Positions 25,501 to 32,867 are shown, counted from the stretch's first letter. The stretch: DNA of 64,000 bases from Nereocystis luetkeana (GCA_031213475.1 JARUPZ010000014.1:2790001-2854000), one strand, 5' to 3'. Notes: generated by a model not told the origin, from the sequence alone. Made by a program: numbers and translations.

Positions 25501-25576
25501 AGATGGCAACACAGTTACTCACGCGGCATATACTGCTCCTTCCTCTGCATTTTCTCGCAGGTACAACCTGTTTTGA
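1282..25576 (+). CDS. Plant-type RR-TZF (tandem CCCH zinc-finger) protein, 13 exons
   Basis: Joined exons: 1282-1568, 5955-6041, 6384-6438, 7522-7689, 8437-8853, 10985-11088, 12048-12143, 18241-18445, 19122-19236, 20084-20193, 20472-20684, 21882-24310, 25561-25576. All 12 junctions are GT-AG and the phases agree, giving about 1433 residues. Residues 126-141 form C-X5-H-X4-C-X3-H, the CHCH signature of the arginine-rich (RR) region. Residues 163-189 form C-X15-C-X5-C-X3-H, and residues 206-222 form C-X5-C-X5-C-X3-H. The order, the RRDP segment after the first motif and the YKTQVC lead into the last finger match plant RR-TZF proteins, which bind RNA and promote mRNA decay in cytoplasmic granules. 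The rest is low complexity: Gly/Ser at 224-300, then Gln, Gly and Ala tracts in exon 12. The start is uncertain: ATG 1282 directly follows an acceptor-like TATAG, while ATG 1306 has the better context. The exon 8 start, exon 13 and possible missed small exons are the weak points. Function is inferred from the family. Confidence 0.8.
1632..1720 (+). repeat. Short dispersed repeat (CGCCATCTGACAATGTGCAG family)
   Basis: A segment starting near CGCCATCTGACAATGTGCAG and running to TTGATCACTC recurs, partly diverged, at about 13560-13590, 18504-18545 and 53405-53510. The first three copies are inside introns of the zinc-finger gene. The copy at 53405 retains the TTGATCACTC end. Confidence 0.6.
2923..3032. 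mobile_element. MITE, ACGGGGGACCATAG family, copy 1
   Basis: This is a diverged copy of a palindromic element of about 115 bp. The left arm reads CTATTACGCAGGACCATAG and the right arm ends CTATGGTCCCCCGTGGATAG. The middle keeps the AT-rich core around ACAATATTTGGTC that all copies share. It has no coding capacity and would depend on a transposase supplied elsewhere. Confidence 0.75.
3083..3385 (+). repeat. Tandem repeat, unit about 70 bp
   Basis: Three imperfect units share GAGAAAGGCTGCAACTACTT followed by a GTAGTTG...CCATCGG segment and TAGTATTCCATG. They begin near 3083, 3243 and 3311. The first two are separated by unrelated sequence. The array lies inside intron 1. Confidence 0.8.
3393..3510. 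mobile_element. MITE, ACGGGGGACCATAG family, copy 2
   Basis: A near-complete element with inverted ends ACGGGGGGCCATAGTAAATA and TATTTACTATGGTCCCTCGT around an AT-rich core. It lies beside copy 3, which suggests repeated insertion at or near the same place. Confidence 0.85.
3567..3681. mobile_element. MITE, ACGGGGGACCATAG family, copy 3
   Basis: The core is in reverse orientation relative to copy 2 (GTAAAAAAAGGG before TATAGGTTTTTG). The left end is degraded (CCCCGTCGGGGAGCCTATAG) and the right end is intact (CTATGGTCCCCCGTAATAG). Confidence 0.8.
3795..4035 (+). repeat. GATC-rich dispersed repeat, copy 1
   Basis: Shared blocks include GCCGTTGTGAGATGTTGTGC, a CAACATGA(A/G)CTAGATCAT block and a CATACAGATCAGGA(A/C)TCTAT end. 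Related copies lie at 6905-7100, 11362-11640 and, in reverse orientation, 16450-16690. Confidence 0.7.
4243..4376 (+). repeat. CGGTT pentanucleotide array
   Basis: About 25 near-perfect CGGTT units with occasional CGGTA and CGGCT variants, followed by a run of G. The Gly/Ser/Val/Arg and Asn/Arg/Thr/Glu frames on the two strands are artefacts of the array. Confidence 0.95.
5250..5740 (+). repeat. Tandem repeat, unit about 120 bp
   Basis: Three to four units, each with GGTAGGTACCCGGGTAACCC or a variant, then GTATACC...ATGCCCTTGGAATACTC and a TTTTAGACCGCGG segment. Unit starts are near 5270, 5400, 5520 and 5650. A related single stretch occurs at about 51530-51590, so the unit is also dispersed. 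Confidence 0.8.
5955..6041 (+). CDS. RR-TZF gene exon 2
   Basis: The acceptor is CTTGTGCGCAG at 5954, and one leading base completes the Arg codon begun in exon 1. It encodes a Pro-rich stretch, then GHMNKDQLNKFRTA, the lead into the CHCH motif. The donor is GTGGGT at 6042, with TG left over to make Trp with exon 3. Confidence 0.8.
6384..6438 (+). CDS. RR-TZF gene exon 3 (CHCH motif)
   Basis: A 55-bp exon with acceptor TTTGTGGCACAG and donor GTGAGT. It encodes CNRSHPHVEEFCEHAHEE, which fits C-X5-H-X4-C-X3-H exactly. This is the CHCH signature of the arginine-rich region that precedes the CCCH pair in plant RR-TZF proteins. The exon is too short to be found by open-frame length alone. Confidence 0.88.
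6499..6616. mobile_element. MITE, ACGGGGGACCATAG family, copy 4
   Basis: A complete element in intron 3. The left arm is GCGGGGGACCACAGTAAATA, the right arm TATTTACTATGGCCCCCCGT, and the core is shared with the other copies. Confidence 0.88.
6905..7100 (+). repeat. GATC-rich dispersed repeat, copy 2
   Basis: It shares CCTGCCGTTCTGATGTGCTG, CAACATGAGCTAGATCATAC and CATACAGATCAGGAATCTAT with the copies at 3795 and 11362. It lies in intron 3 of the zinc-finger gene. Confidence 0.7.
7522..7689 (+). CDS. RR-TZF gene exon 4 (CCCH finger 1)
   Basis: It follows a C-run and acceptor TTGTGGCAG and is 56 codons in phase 0. It holds RRDPSKHPY, the linker typical after the CHCH motif, and then C-X15-C-X5-C-X3-H (ending CPRGRSCPSAH) followed by EEIQYHP. 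Plant proteins usually have 7 or 8 residues in the first spacing, so this finger carries a Gly/Pro-rich insertion. The donor is GTGAAA. Confidence 0.88.
7690..8436 (+). other. Intron 4 of the RR-TZF gene
   Basis: Bounded by donor GTGAAA and acceptor CCATCCCTAAG. It contains an AT-rich stretch (7815-7880) of repeated GAAAAATTGAAAATT. A C-run at about 8399-8417 lies just before the acceptor. No coding content is seen. Confidence 0.7.
8437..8853 (+). CDS. RR-TZF gene exon 5 (CCCH finger 2)
   Basis: 139 codons in phase 0. It begins SYKTQVCPHGSKC and holds C-X5-C-X5-C-X3-H (ending CPHAH), the second CCCH finger. A Gly/Val-rich low-complexity segment follows, then an Arg/Glu-rich end (GRRGEEEWHTVGRRGRR). 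The donor is CAG followed by GTACGG. Confidence 0.88.
9690..9815. repeat. GGGTC/GACCC inverted repeat patch
   Basis: GGTCCGGTCGGGTCGGGTCG is followed by its inverse form (GACCCGACCCGACC) within 130 bp, ending in a TA dinucleotide run. It belongs to the same sequence class as the large arrays at 14918 and 16090. Confidence 0.8.
9911..10565 (+). mobile_element. Poly(C)-flanked dispersed repeat, sense copy
   Basis: The element runs from a C-run through TATATAGGTAGGGTTGG to ATCGAATACACCCC at about 10455. The last roughly 90 bp are then repeated in diverged form and again end in a C-run near 10565. The other copies are at 20726-21290, 13196-13450, 32868-32985, 35930-36016 and 63395-64000, mostly on the opposite strand. 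A frame containing SICKSASQAVLSRMQLTLHA stays open in three copies, but I cannot tell selection from chance. Confidence 0.75.
10985..11088 (+). CDS. RR-TZF gene exon 6
   Basis: The acceptor CCTCTATTTGCAG is strong. The exon encodes 34 residues beginning AWVPPARVRSRSW, rich in Arg and Ser, and ends CG before GTGGGT (phase 2). Both phases fit the neighbouring exons. Other frames across it are also open, so the assignment rests on phase agreement. Confidence 0.6.
11362..11640 (+). repeat. GATC-rich dispersed repeat, copy 3
   Basis: It shares CTTGGACAGATCATC, TGCCGTTGTGAGGTTGTGCA and CAACATGAGCTAG with the copies at 3795, 6905 and 16450. It lies in intron 6 of the zinc-finger gene. Confidence 0.72.
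12048..12143 (+). CDS. RR-TZF gene exon 7
   Basis: It encodes RRATGVTGLLAALRKRSADV and then MQPPSKHDELL, a likely helix. The acceptor is GAGGGCAG at 12047; a second AG three bases later would also keep the frame. The donor GTGAGC leaves CG over. The end of this exon together with its donor recurs twice downstream in degraded form (12208-12255 and 12293-12340). Confidence 0.7.
12118..12350 (+). repeat. Triplicated exon-7 end and GGT microsatellite
   Basis: Three units with a period of about 85-90 bp each contain a CACGACGA-like segment, CTCCTCC and a GTGAGC/GTAAAC/TTGAGC variant of the donor, followed by GTGGTGGTGG. Only the first keeps the exon frame joined to a good donor. The remainder reads as intron with a GGT microsatellite. 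Confidence 0.75.
13196..13450 (-). mobile_element. Poly(C)-flanked dispersed repeat, truncated copy
   Basis: It matches the 3' half of the family, including GCGAAGCGCCGTGAGGTGTT and CATCCTACTAAGAACCGCTT. It stops at GACAGCTTCAAGGGGG, so the other half is missing. Confidence 0.8.
14437..14541. mobile_element. MITE, ACGGGGGACCATAG family, copy 5
   Basis: It has ACGGGGGACC at the left and GGCCCCCCGTAATAG at the right, with the shared AT-rich core. The left arm has lost about 11 bases of the usual ATAGTAAATAG block. Confidence 0.85.
14918..15236 (+). repeat. GGGTC pentanucleotide array
   Basis: A pure GGGTC run spans about 15046-15148. It is flanked by units of about 40 bp of the form GGGTCGGGTC, then AAAATTTTGAAAAATCTC(A/G)CG. 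Inverse GACCC-containing sequence follows to about 15400. The open frames reading Gly/Arg/Val/Ser are artefacts. Confidence 0.95.
16090..16400. repeat. GGGTC higher-order array
   Basis: At least five units of about 45 bp, each with two or three GGGTC followed by AAG(A/G)GG(T/C)TTTGAAATCTCGC or a variant. The array starts and ends with inverse GACCC sequence, so the whole block is a large imperfect palindrome. Confidence 0.9.
16450..16690 (-). repeat. GATC-rich dispersed repeat, copy 4
   Basis: The reverse orientation of the family at 3795, 6905 and 11362: TAGCTCATGTTGCC, GATCTAGGACATGCTTCCTG and the TACAGATCCTGCAC segment are all inverted relative to those copies. Confidence 0.72.
17850..18220 (+). 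repeat. Tandem repeat just upstream of exon 8
   Basis: Three diverged units of about 120-150 bp share a CTCTCCCT(A/T)T pyrimidine stretch, a TATCGCT(C/T)AAAA(C/T)CAAAA block, an ATATACAGTACCCTCCG block and, in two units, CCGAACGGATGCGAC. The third unit runs into the acceptor region of exon 8, so the array may supply its polypyrimidine and branch sequences. Confidence 0.75.
18241..18445 (+). CDS. RR-TZF gene exon 8
   Basis: 68 codons plus one leading base. It encodes VFHTSTSADKGARGEATGSG, a Gly/Val run, and then NHPFSKTKVRGAVTLLKFAQ. The donor is CAG followed by GTAAAC. The 3' boundary is firm. The 5' boundary (acceptor TGGTAGGAAG) is chosen because it alone keeps phase with exon 7; upstream AG sites at 18205 and 18229 are alternatives if a small exon has been missed. 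Confidence 0.6.
18926..18998 (+). repeat. Short dispersed repeat ending in a G-run
   Basis: The block TTGCTTGCCTTAGTCATTTG continues with ACCATTG, CCATCCCTTTCGAGACGG and a G-run. The same block occurs at 26360-26440 and inverted at 21705-21800, each time beside a G or C run. Confidence 0.7.
19122..19236 (+). CDS. RR-TZF gene exon 9
   Basis: It encodes AVRVGRGDAAGQHVLYVAYE and then LPTFSDFVARHNSHLVEM. The sequence is of normal complexity, predicted largely structured, and the only such segment outside the zinc fingers. The acceptor is ATTCTGCGAAG and the donor GTGAGC; it ends in phase 1. I do not recognise a named domain. Confidence 0.75.
19336..19541. mobile_element. Palindromic MITE-like element in intron 9
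   Basis: The ends are inverted: TTCGGTAGGG near the left and CCCTACCGAA at the right, with a second inverted block of TACCCGGGGT type. The interior is rich in CTTACCG and CGGTA. It is about 205 bp, noncoding, and seen once in this window. Confidence 0.55.
20084..20193 (+). CDS. RR-TZF gene exon 10
   Basis: The acceptor is TTAAATTTCAG, and the two leading bases complete Ala with exon 9. It encodes RELGVDMTAQDWKSLLEPEQ and a Ser/Pro end (IPSPSPTNQSE). The donor is GAG followed by GTGATG, phase 0. It continues the structured segment of exon 9. Confidence 0.78.
20472..20684 (+). CDS. RR-TZF gene exon 11
   Basis: 71 codons in phase 0: QSSTSTENSAAATAASEGPR, then a Pro/Ser-rich tail ending KQGAPQSPAHG. 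The acceptor follows a C-rich tract (CCCACCCGAAAG); a CAG three bases later would also keep the frame. The donor is GTGAGC. Confidence 0.75.
20726..21290 (-). mobile_element. Poly(C)-flanked dispersed repeat, full copy
   Basis: The fullest antisense copy. On the plus strand it starts at a G-run and GTGTACTCGATAGGAGAGAT, passes GCGAAGCGCCGTGAGG and TTAATTTAATTTCCGGTGTA, and ends CCAACCTATATATAATAGAG before another G-run. It fills most of intron 11 of the zinc-finger gene. Confidence 0.82.
21705..21800 (-). repeat. Short dispersed repeat with C-run
   Basis: The inverse of the block at 18926 and 26360: GGGAGTCGTGATCAATGGCC, AAATGACTAAGGCAAGCAA and a C-run at 21783-21799. It sits about 80 bp before the acceptor of the largest exon. 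Confidence 0.68.
21882..24310 (+). CDS. RR-TZF gene exon 12, giant low-complexity exon
   Basis: 809 codons in phase 0 after acceptor GATGCCCTTACAG; donor GTGAGT. It begins RGGRGLSSSPPVQSSFASEK. Gln/His tracts are encoded at about 22131-22196, Pro at 22525-22550, Gly at 22640-22710 and 22815-22865, and Ala at 23563-23600 and 23720-23760. Between them are short mixed motifs such as SRELRRQSSLPPLSGAQPVF and a charged Ala/Glu/Ser C-terminal region. No globular domain is recognised. Such tails in RR-TZF proteins are often disordered and granule-associated, which is inference here. Confidence 0.8.
24311..25560 (+). other. Intron 12 of the RR-TZF gene, or 3' region
   Basis: Donor GTGAGT to acceptor TGCATTTTCTCGCAG. 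It contains a C-run with GTC repeats at about 25315-25350 and no recognisable gene. Weak frames on both strands (for example 24765-25046 minus) have no support. If exon 13 is wrong, the true last exon lies here or further right. Confidence 0.5.
25561..25576 (+). CDS. RR-TZF gene exon 13, possible terminal micro-exon
   Basis: A strong acceptor (TTTTCTCGCAG) is followed by one base that completes the Arg codon of exon 12, then YNLF and a stop. The phase is the one required. Only four whole codons remain, so the assignment depends on the acceptor strength and phase alone. Confidence 0.4.
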
Positions 25577-27221
25577 GGCGGCAACGCAACAACAAACGTG
25601 GACGAGGAGTGCGGAGAGAGGACGAGGAAGGGAAGGGAAAGGGAGTGATGGCCAGGGTTGGGTAGACGTGAATGCTGTACGTGGTGGGCGGGGACTGAGC
25701 TGGACTGGGCTGGGCTGGGCCGCACTGTGTTTGCAGTGAATTTGGCGGCAGTTGTGGTGGGATGGGCTGTGTTTGCGGTGGATTTGGGTGGTTGTTGTAG
25801 TCGGAGAATCCGCTGGACTACGTGTTGTGGGGGAGACGAGGCAACGTGTGTTTGCGCTTGTGTCGCCGGTGTCCTGTGGGAGTTTTGATGGAATGTTTGA
25901 AGGGGGCTGAGAGGGGGGGGGGGGGGCATGATAAAAATAAAATGGCGACTTGATTATTATATATGATGAAAAAGTGAAGAACGGAGCAGAACAAGGTTGG
26001 TATGGGGGTGTCGAGGGTAAATTTTATGCTGTAGTTGTGTGGTGGGTGATTTTATGCAGTAGTCGTATGGTGGTGAAAGGGTGGTGGTGGTGGTGGTGTG
26101 GGGTAACAATAGCTGAACGCAAAAAAATATAGGAAGTATGGGGACGGGTTGCAACTTCGGGCAAGGTTAGGATTACTGTATGCATGTTGCATGTACCAGA
26201 CGGGAGGAAGGCAGGGAGGGAGGAAGCGCGTGGGACGAGCGTATGTGTGGTTTACGAAAAGCAATGGTTGCTGGCCATGATTCAGACGGCGGCTGCGAGA
26301 GCTGCTGGTCACGCAGGTGGCGGCCACCAGGGTTGCTGGTCATGCAGACGGGAGGGCGTACTTCTTTGCTGCTTGCCTTAGCCATTTGACCATTGACCAC
26401 GCATCCCTCTTGAGACGAGGCAGGCGGGGAGGGGAGGGGGGGGGGTTGAGACGAAGCGAGGCCTTAGCGAGGCCAGAGCGAGGTCCGATGCGTTTATTGT
26501 GCTGTGTCCTTCGGGACCTACTAATATTTTGTACCCTTCGGGATGAGCAAACGGCCGTGAGGATAGGATAACGGTCTCCTCGATCCAGCATATGTTTGCT
26601 TCGAGATGACAAATGAGCCTATCAGAGGACGGTCGTAGCGGTTGAAGGGGTGGTCAAAATTTTGCCCCATCTCGTTCAAGGGAGGAAAGAATCATCAAGT
26701 CGAAAGGTGGGGGTGGAGTGGGGTGGGGTTGTGGACCTAGGGTGGAGGTCGGGAGTCGTTGGCCGGCTGACACAAAGCTCGAAGCATACGTTGATCCAAC
26801 CATGGTGGACAAGAGAGGATGGATCGGGAGGGATAAAGCATGTACTCATACGCTCCAGCGGGTTTGGGGGGAGGGGAGAGGGGAGGGGGGGGGGGGGGAG
26901 ACTGGCGGTAGCAAAGACAGCAATGATTGGGGCTTTGCTTTGCTCCGGGAGTCCGCTCGACTTGGCCGCTCAATTGCTGCACTCGTCGATTCTTGTGTTC
27001 CAGAGAGAGGGCTTTCGCCTACTCGATGCCGGACTACTGCTGCTGCTGCTACAGTGTCGCGGCCGTTTTAGGCGCTGAGAAACGTTGGTCGTCCTTAGGA
27101 GCTGCAAGGACGTTGGGGAGAGGTCGGGGGGGGGGGGGGGAGGGGAGGGTGGCGCATGGCGGAAAGGACCGGCGAGACCGGTGCACGTTTCGTCGCCATC
27201 CCCCTCCCTCTCTCCCTCCTC
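25577..27221. other. No gene recognised; G-rich sequence
   Basis: Tracts of G at 25913-25927, 26440-26446, 26885-26900 and 27126-27140, GGT microsatellites near 26065-26100, and a dispersed-repeat fragment at 26360-26440. Open frames here are Gly/Arg or Pro rich shadows of these tracts. Confidence 0.5.
26360..26446 (+). repeat. Short dispersed repeat ending in a G-run, third copy
   Basis: TTGCTTGCCTTAGCCATTTG, ACCATTGACCACGCATCCCT and GAGACG precede a G-rich run, matching 18926-18998 and, inverted, 21705-21800. Confidence 0.7.
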
Positions 27222-27395
27222 GCTGCCGTATGTATACGCCCTCGACGGGGATTTCCCGCGGGTAGCAACACACGCACGGAGGTCAAGCATGGCTGACAGA
27301 CGCTGCCGTATGTATACGCCCTCCACGGAGATTACCCGCGGGTGGCGACAGGAACACGCACGGACGGACGTCAAGCGTGGCTGGCTGGCTGACAG
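27222..27395 (+). repeat. Tandem duplication, unit about 77 bp
   Basis: Two adjacent copies of a unit starting GCTGCCGTATGTATACGCCC, containing CGGGGAT or CGGAGAT and CCCGCGGGT, and ending GGCTGACAGACAGACG or a similar sequence. Starts are near 27222 and 27301. Confidence 0.88.
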
Positions 27396-29774
27396 ACAGA
27401 CGCCCCTGGCGCGGAACCGACCATTTGGAGGAACGACTTGACCCTTCGCCGATGCTCCGCCGTCCGCTTGCACGGCGGTACTTGCATTGCTTGGTCCGGC
27501 ATTTTCGCCTCGGGGGGAAGGGAAGGATTGGCAGCGTGTCGACCTGCCCTTCATTTTGCTGGACTCGGAGCCCGGGTTTTTCTATGTTTTTTGTTTATCT
27601 GGCCCTAGTGCCGGTAAGATGGATGGATGATGGCCTGGACTACAGCCCCGATGAGAGGACTGAAGGAAAGAAGGAGTGTGAGGGGGGAGGGAGGGGGCGA
27701 AGGGAGCTTCCTGGCCGCCGGCTGGGCGGGACGCGCGAGACGATACCGTTCGCGGGTGCGGGGCAACCACGGAAAAAAACACCATGCGGCCATGTGTGGT
27801 GGCGGTGGTGGTGGTGATAGTGGTGGCAGACAATCGTATGGCCACGTATGGTAATGGCCTGTCTTCTCGCGAAGATGGTCTGTGCTCAGGCCGTTGCGAG
27901 CAGGTCACGGAAACCAGCTAAAGAGCGAGAGGCAGAGAGAAAGGGGCGTCCTGGTTTTTCCCCATCCACCCGCCGGGTATTTGTCGGTCCGGTCGTAGTT
28001 TGGCGGCGGGCTTCCACATAAGGCCTGTGGAGAGGGACGGGATGCGCCTACTGCTTGCCGCCGCGATGGGCAAGGTGCATCCGCTACTGTATCGGCACGA
28101 GGGGCACCTGCTGTCGTACCGGAGGGTGCGAGCAGGCGGGACTGAAGAGCCGCGCTTTCTCTGCCCCTAAACAAACCTAGACAAGAGGTGGCAATATTGG
28201 CGGCGGCCGGGTGCTACAGGGCGCTGTGTGTTGGGTAGGGGGGGAGGGAGGGAGGAGAGGGATAGGAGAGAGAAGGCGCTACGTGTGCGATGAGAAGGTT
28301 GAACGGGAAAGAGAAACGATGATTACGGGTGGTGATAATGACGACGGTATACGAAGAGGGGCCTGGGGGGACGACTATGTATGTTTTGGTCTCGGTGCTT
28401 TCGTGGGACTTCCGTGATTTACGTGATTTTGTGTGATGTCTGTGTTTTGTGTGCTTTTTGTGTGGTTTCCGTGTTTAGTGTGCATGTTTCTGTACTTGGT
28501 TCGTGTATGTATGGTGCTTTTGTTTGATTACGTGCTTGACGGTTTTGTGTGTTTGTAGCTGCTGTAGTTGCAGAGCTAGCTGTTCGTTCGCTGGAGTGGC
28601 TCGGTTTCATTTTCTGGTGCCGCGAACGGAGACGAGCGGAAGCTGTTTACACGGGACAGTCTTCCTGTTCCGGCGATGGTTTCTCTGTAGTACGAACAGT
28701 TCTTGTTTTGCCCTCGTGGTACGGGAGAAAGTGGGTGTAAGAGTAGAAAATAACTGTTCGGGTCGGGAAAAGTAAACTAGAAATCAAAGTTGCGCACCCC
28801 CGGGGGGGCTAACGTCACCCGCCCCTCAAGGAGAAGGCCTCTCAGCAGGCCAGCAACCCCAACTCCAGCGGCAAAGGTTCGTGGGGCCTAAAGCCCGGTG
28901 TGCTGTTTGTTTTGTGTGACTGTGTGCGGTCCACCCTTTCCACACGACATTCATAAACCCCGTGTGACTTTGTGCGGCCGCCGTAGGTTGTCATCAGGCT
29001 TATCGGCAGGCGACCAGAAACTTGTTCTGTAGAGTGTGTACAAGATGCTCGCGGCGAAAAGCTGATTTTTCGTTTCGATCAGGCTTTTTTTGTGTGGTCT
29101 TGCACAAGCCTGGGGGGTTGATGTTTCGAGAAGATTAGGCCCCTGACGAGCTGTTCGTGGCGGGACTTTCGGCGTAGGCCATGCGTTCAAGCCTGCGTTA
29201 TCAGCTGGTGTGTGCCTAACTACAGGTGGCGCTGTTTGTGTTGGAGCGAGTTTTCAGGCACGGTGTTAGGCTTGACCGGGGGGGGGGGGCGGGGGAGCGT
29301 CGATGGGTTAATTGTGCACCGTCTGTTTAGTTTTTGTGCGTCTTTGCAGTGGGAGAGGGGGGCGGCAGTGGCGGCGGCATTGTAGCGCGCATCCCCACCT
29401 ACATTGTTTTACGAAAATGCGTACAGTACTGCCTGTGTCTGAGCTGTTTTACGTCGTGCTAGCTGTTTCCCGCCGTGCAAGACTAGATGTGTTCCTGGCC
29501 TCTTGTCTGTAAGTGCTGAACGTTCGTTTTGTGGACCTTCCTTTGCGTGTGGAACGCGGGTAGGGGTGGGGTGGGGGGAGTACTGCGCTAATGTCGTAAA
29601 ATCTTGGTGTCGGTCAATGGCCTGTCTTTTGTGTCGTTCCCGTTACTTGTTGTTGACCGCATCGAAAGACTAGCGGCATTTTCCCGTGAGTATCTTTTCT
29701 CCGCCCCCCTCGTCCTTTACAGAGCTGTATGTGAGAGTTTCACGTTCACAAGCGAGAGAGAGCGAACGAGCGAA

Positions 29775-29832
<58 letters not shown>

Positions 29833-32800
29833 AGAGAGAGAGAGAGAAAATCGATTTGGAGCCAGACATTGAAGTAGTAGATGCAGTACTAGATGGCGAA
29901 AAAGCCGATGGTAGTCCACGGTTGCTCCAGCTACTGTGTGTAGCTTTGTTGTATGTCCGTGCTCGGCGGGTGGGCAGCGCTTCAAGTGTACGCAGTAGAT
30001 AGACGCACCTGACCTGTGCTGCCCCTTGCCTCCTACTCGAAGTATATATTTTGCATAGTGTTGCATTCTTTTGTATATTTTTGCATTGCACTGCTACTGT
30101 ATACCTGGTAGGTGCTTTAGTTGGATGAAAGAAGTCGCGCCCTTCACGCGCGATCTACCTTTTTTTTGTGCCCTGTTTTTTTCTTGGAAATTTATTCCGA
30201 ATTGTTTACCAGACTTACGTACGTCTTTGACTGACTTTACGGGCGGGGTAATTTTTCTGGGATTTTTTGTAGAATAGGTGTGCACGTAGGGCCGGGTAGC
30301 CCCCTTTTCTCACCTCCCCGCCCCCGCCATTGATGTATGTAGCGCATGCACGCACGCCCCAGAACGAAAAAAAGAGACCTGCACTCACTCCATCAGAGGT
30401 GGGAAGCTGTTGACGAGAGTTGTTCCTCTATATTACTGCTTGTAACTGCTGGTGTGATGACTGTATGGGTGTGGTGGTTTTGTGCGCCTCACGTCGTTTG
30501 TTGGGGGGCTACGCACGCGCACCTTTTGGGTCAATACACTACTACTGTTGACTAGGTGTGATGGTTTTTGCGGCTCGCGTTGTTTATTGGCGGTGGCTAC
30601 AATTTTTGGATCGATCACTTGACTCGGCGCGTGGAGTGTAGCCTAGACCCAGCGGGCTCCCTTGAAGGGCCCAGCTTGCTTGGCCATCCCCTCGTCATCA
30701 CGCATGAGGCGGCGACAAGGACCAAACGAACGTCCACGTCGCTTGCGGACGGGGAGGTATGATACGTGGGTACGGCGGGTTTCAGGAGATTCCTCCCCCC
30801 GTTTGTTCGGCGGTGGGGGTTTCTATTTCTCACCGATCGTCCTGTGCTTGGCTCGCGTAGAAAGGGAAATCGGGTGATCTTCTCCGACTGTGTTTTGTGC
30901 ATTGTTCGGCGGTTTTATGCAGGTGGTGGCGCTGGTGCGCGCTAGTGGTGGTGGTGGGGGTGGTTGGTGGTTTGGTGGTGGTGGTGGTGGTGGTGATGAT
31001 TGGGACGCAAACGAATGAACAGATCGACGCGGACAACGAACGAATTTTTGGCACGGGCCAATGGCAACGGTACATGTGTGTCTTGAGCTTACTGGGGTTC
31101 TCTGTGGCGGACAGTCAAAACGTGCCCTATAATACGTCGTACCTGGTATATATATACAATATACACTACAGTACGAACCATGTATGGTATAATAGGTAAT
31201 ACATCTGCGCCTCCGACCCTCATTCTTACATCGCCAAGTCAACCGGTACTTTTGTTTTTCTGCTCTCACTTGCAACTTGGAACGCGCATCGTTCGTGCTT
31301 CTTGTTCTTCTTACTGCTATGGCGACCCCCTCGTGCGACCGTCCCACCAGGGTAAGATAGTTGAACTGTACGCTGGGGAGCAGCACGCCAGCGCATATTG
31401 TTGGCGCTGCAACAGACTTCATCGTGAATGAAGTGGCGTGTTATTATCGAGGTACGATAACACATTACATGCGTTTCGTGAGTATCAAATATGTTGCCCA
31501 AAAAGATCAACACAGACAGGTTATTTGTATTAACTACGTTATACGTCTATGGATCACAAGTTATGTAGTCGTTGACACGCGAGCGGGGCACGCAGCGAAG
31601 GATACTGGTGCAAGGTAAAACGCCGGCCCTCAGCGTGACGTCAACTAAATGCGCGTTTTTCAGCCGATCGACTGCAGTTAAAACACCACCAGACTCTGAT
31701 TGTTCAGCCGATAAACGAGGCAAATATAGCTCCTCGGGAAATAGTCCGGGGTCATCAGCAAAGGTAGATAGAGGTATGCAGGGCCAATTAACAGGCATTT
31801 ATGGTTGCGGACAAACGGGTGAAATCAAGCGATTTTTTTCGCGAAATTCGAGTATCTCGTATGACTGTCTCGTGCTTCTCCTCGTCAAGTGTCGAGCATC
31901 TTGTGTCTCTGTCTTACGCTTCTCATTGTCTTGGCAACGATCGGAATAAAAAAAAGAGCATCTCGGCTATGTCAGTGGCTAAAAAAAAATCGTGTGTCAT
32001 GATTTGTTTGGTGATTTCAGAGCGTTCCCTAATTAATTGGAATTAGAAAAAATCACACGAAAAATGTCCCAAAAGACTTTTCACTCAAAAATAGTTTTTC
32101 TAATTTGCCTGCTTGGTCGTTCACTCTTCGGCCAATCAGATGGGAGTTAAATTACATAAAAACAAAAAAAAATGAATTGAAAAAAGTAAAAGCCTTATCC
32201 CGAATCATACTCAAGTCAACCACGAATTGATTATTACTTTAGGTGTGATGAAAAAAGCTGCAATGCTGTAAAAAACACACACATTTTTCTCAAAAGCGGG
32301 TATCATTGGTACGTGCGTAGGTAGAAGTTACGTTGACGTTGATTTCATGGTGAGTTCTTTGTCCGACCGTTCAACCTCATGACAAAAACAGTACCCTGGG
32401 GAACAGCACGCCAAAATACTGTTTAGTGTTCGTGTTAACTATTACCCGGAGGCGGGGAACTCGCCCGGCGACCATGGCGCAGCCGATGATGGCGTGAACC
32501 TGCCAGAGTTTACCGAGTGCTGCTACAGAAACTTTTCGATTTAAGAGCAGTCCTCAGACTACTACTGTAGCACGTTGAGGAGAGATGGCACACCCCACAG
32601 TCAGAAATGCCCATCCCGCGACCGCCTCGCTTCCGGTTTCAGTTCGGTTGGAACCAAGCGCCCCTTCTTTTCTGTTCAAGGGAGACCCCTCGCCCACCGG
32701 GTGCTGCATCCTCCGCCCCCCCCTGGGGCTAGATCGATGGTATGCTGTACGATGTACGAGCACTGCAGCCTGCTGATGCTGTTGTTGCTAACCAGGCAGC

Positions 32801-32867
32801 CTATTAATGGTTGAGCTCCTAAAACTCAATTTCAGCGAAGCCATGGCGTTTGGTCCACACGGCACAG
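27396..32867. other. No gene recognised (5.5 kb)
   Basis: The stretch has GGT and GA microsatellites (GA run at about 29776-29850), short G-runs and AT-rich DNA at 31950-32300. A possible acceptor at 29349 (TTTGTGCGTCTTTGCAG) opens a short Gly-rich frame, but no partner exon was found. A scattered TACCTGGTA motif occurs at 30103 and 31140. Confidence 0.45.

Noticed and set aside
29350-29512. Gly-rich frame after a strong acceptor at 29349
   Set aside because: No upstream exon in matching phase was found, so it is not called, though the acceptor itself looks good.
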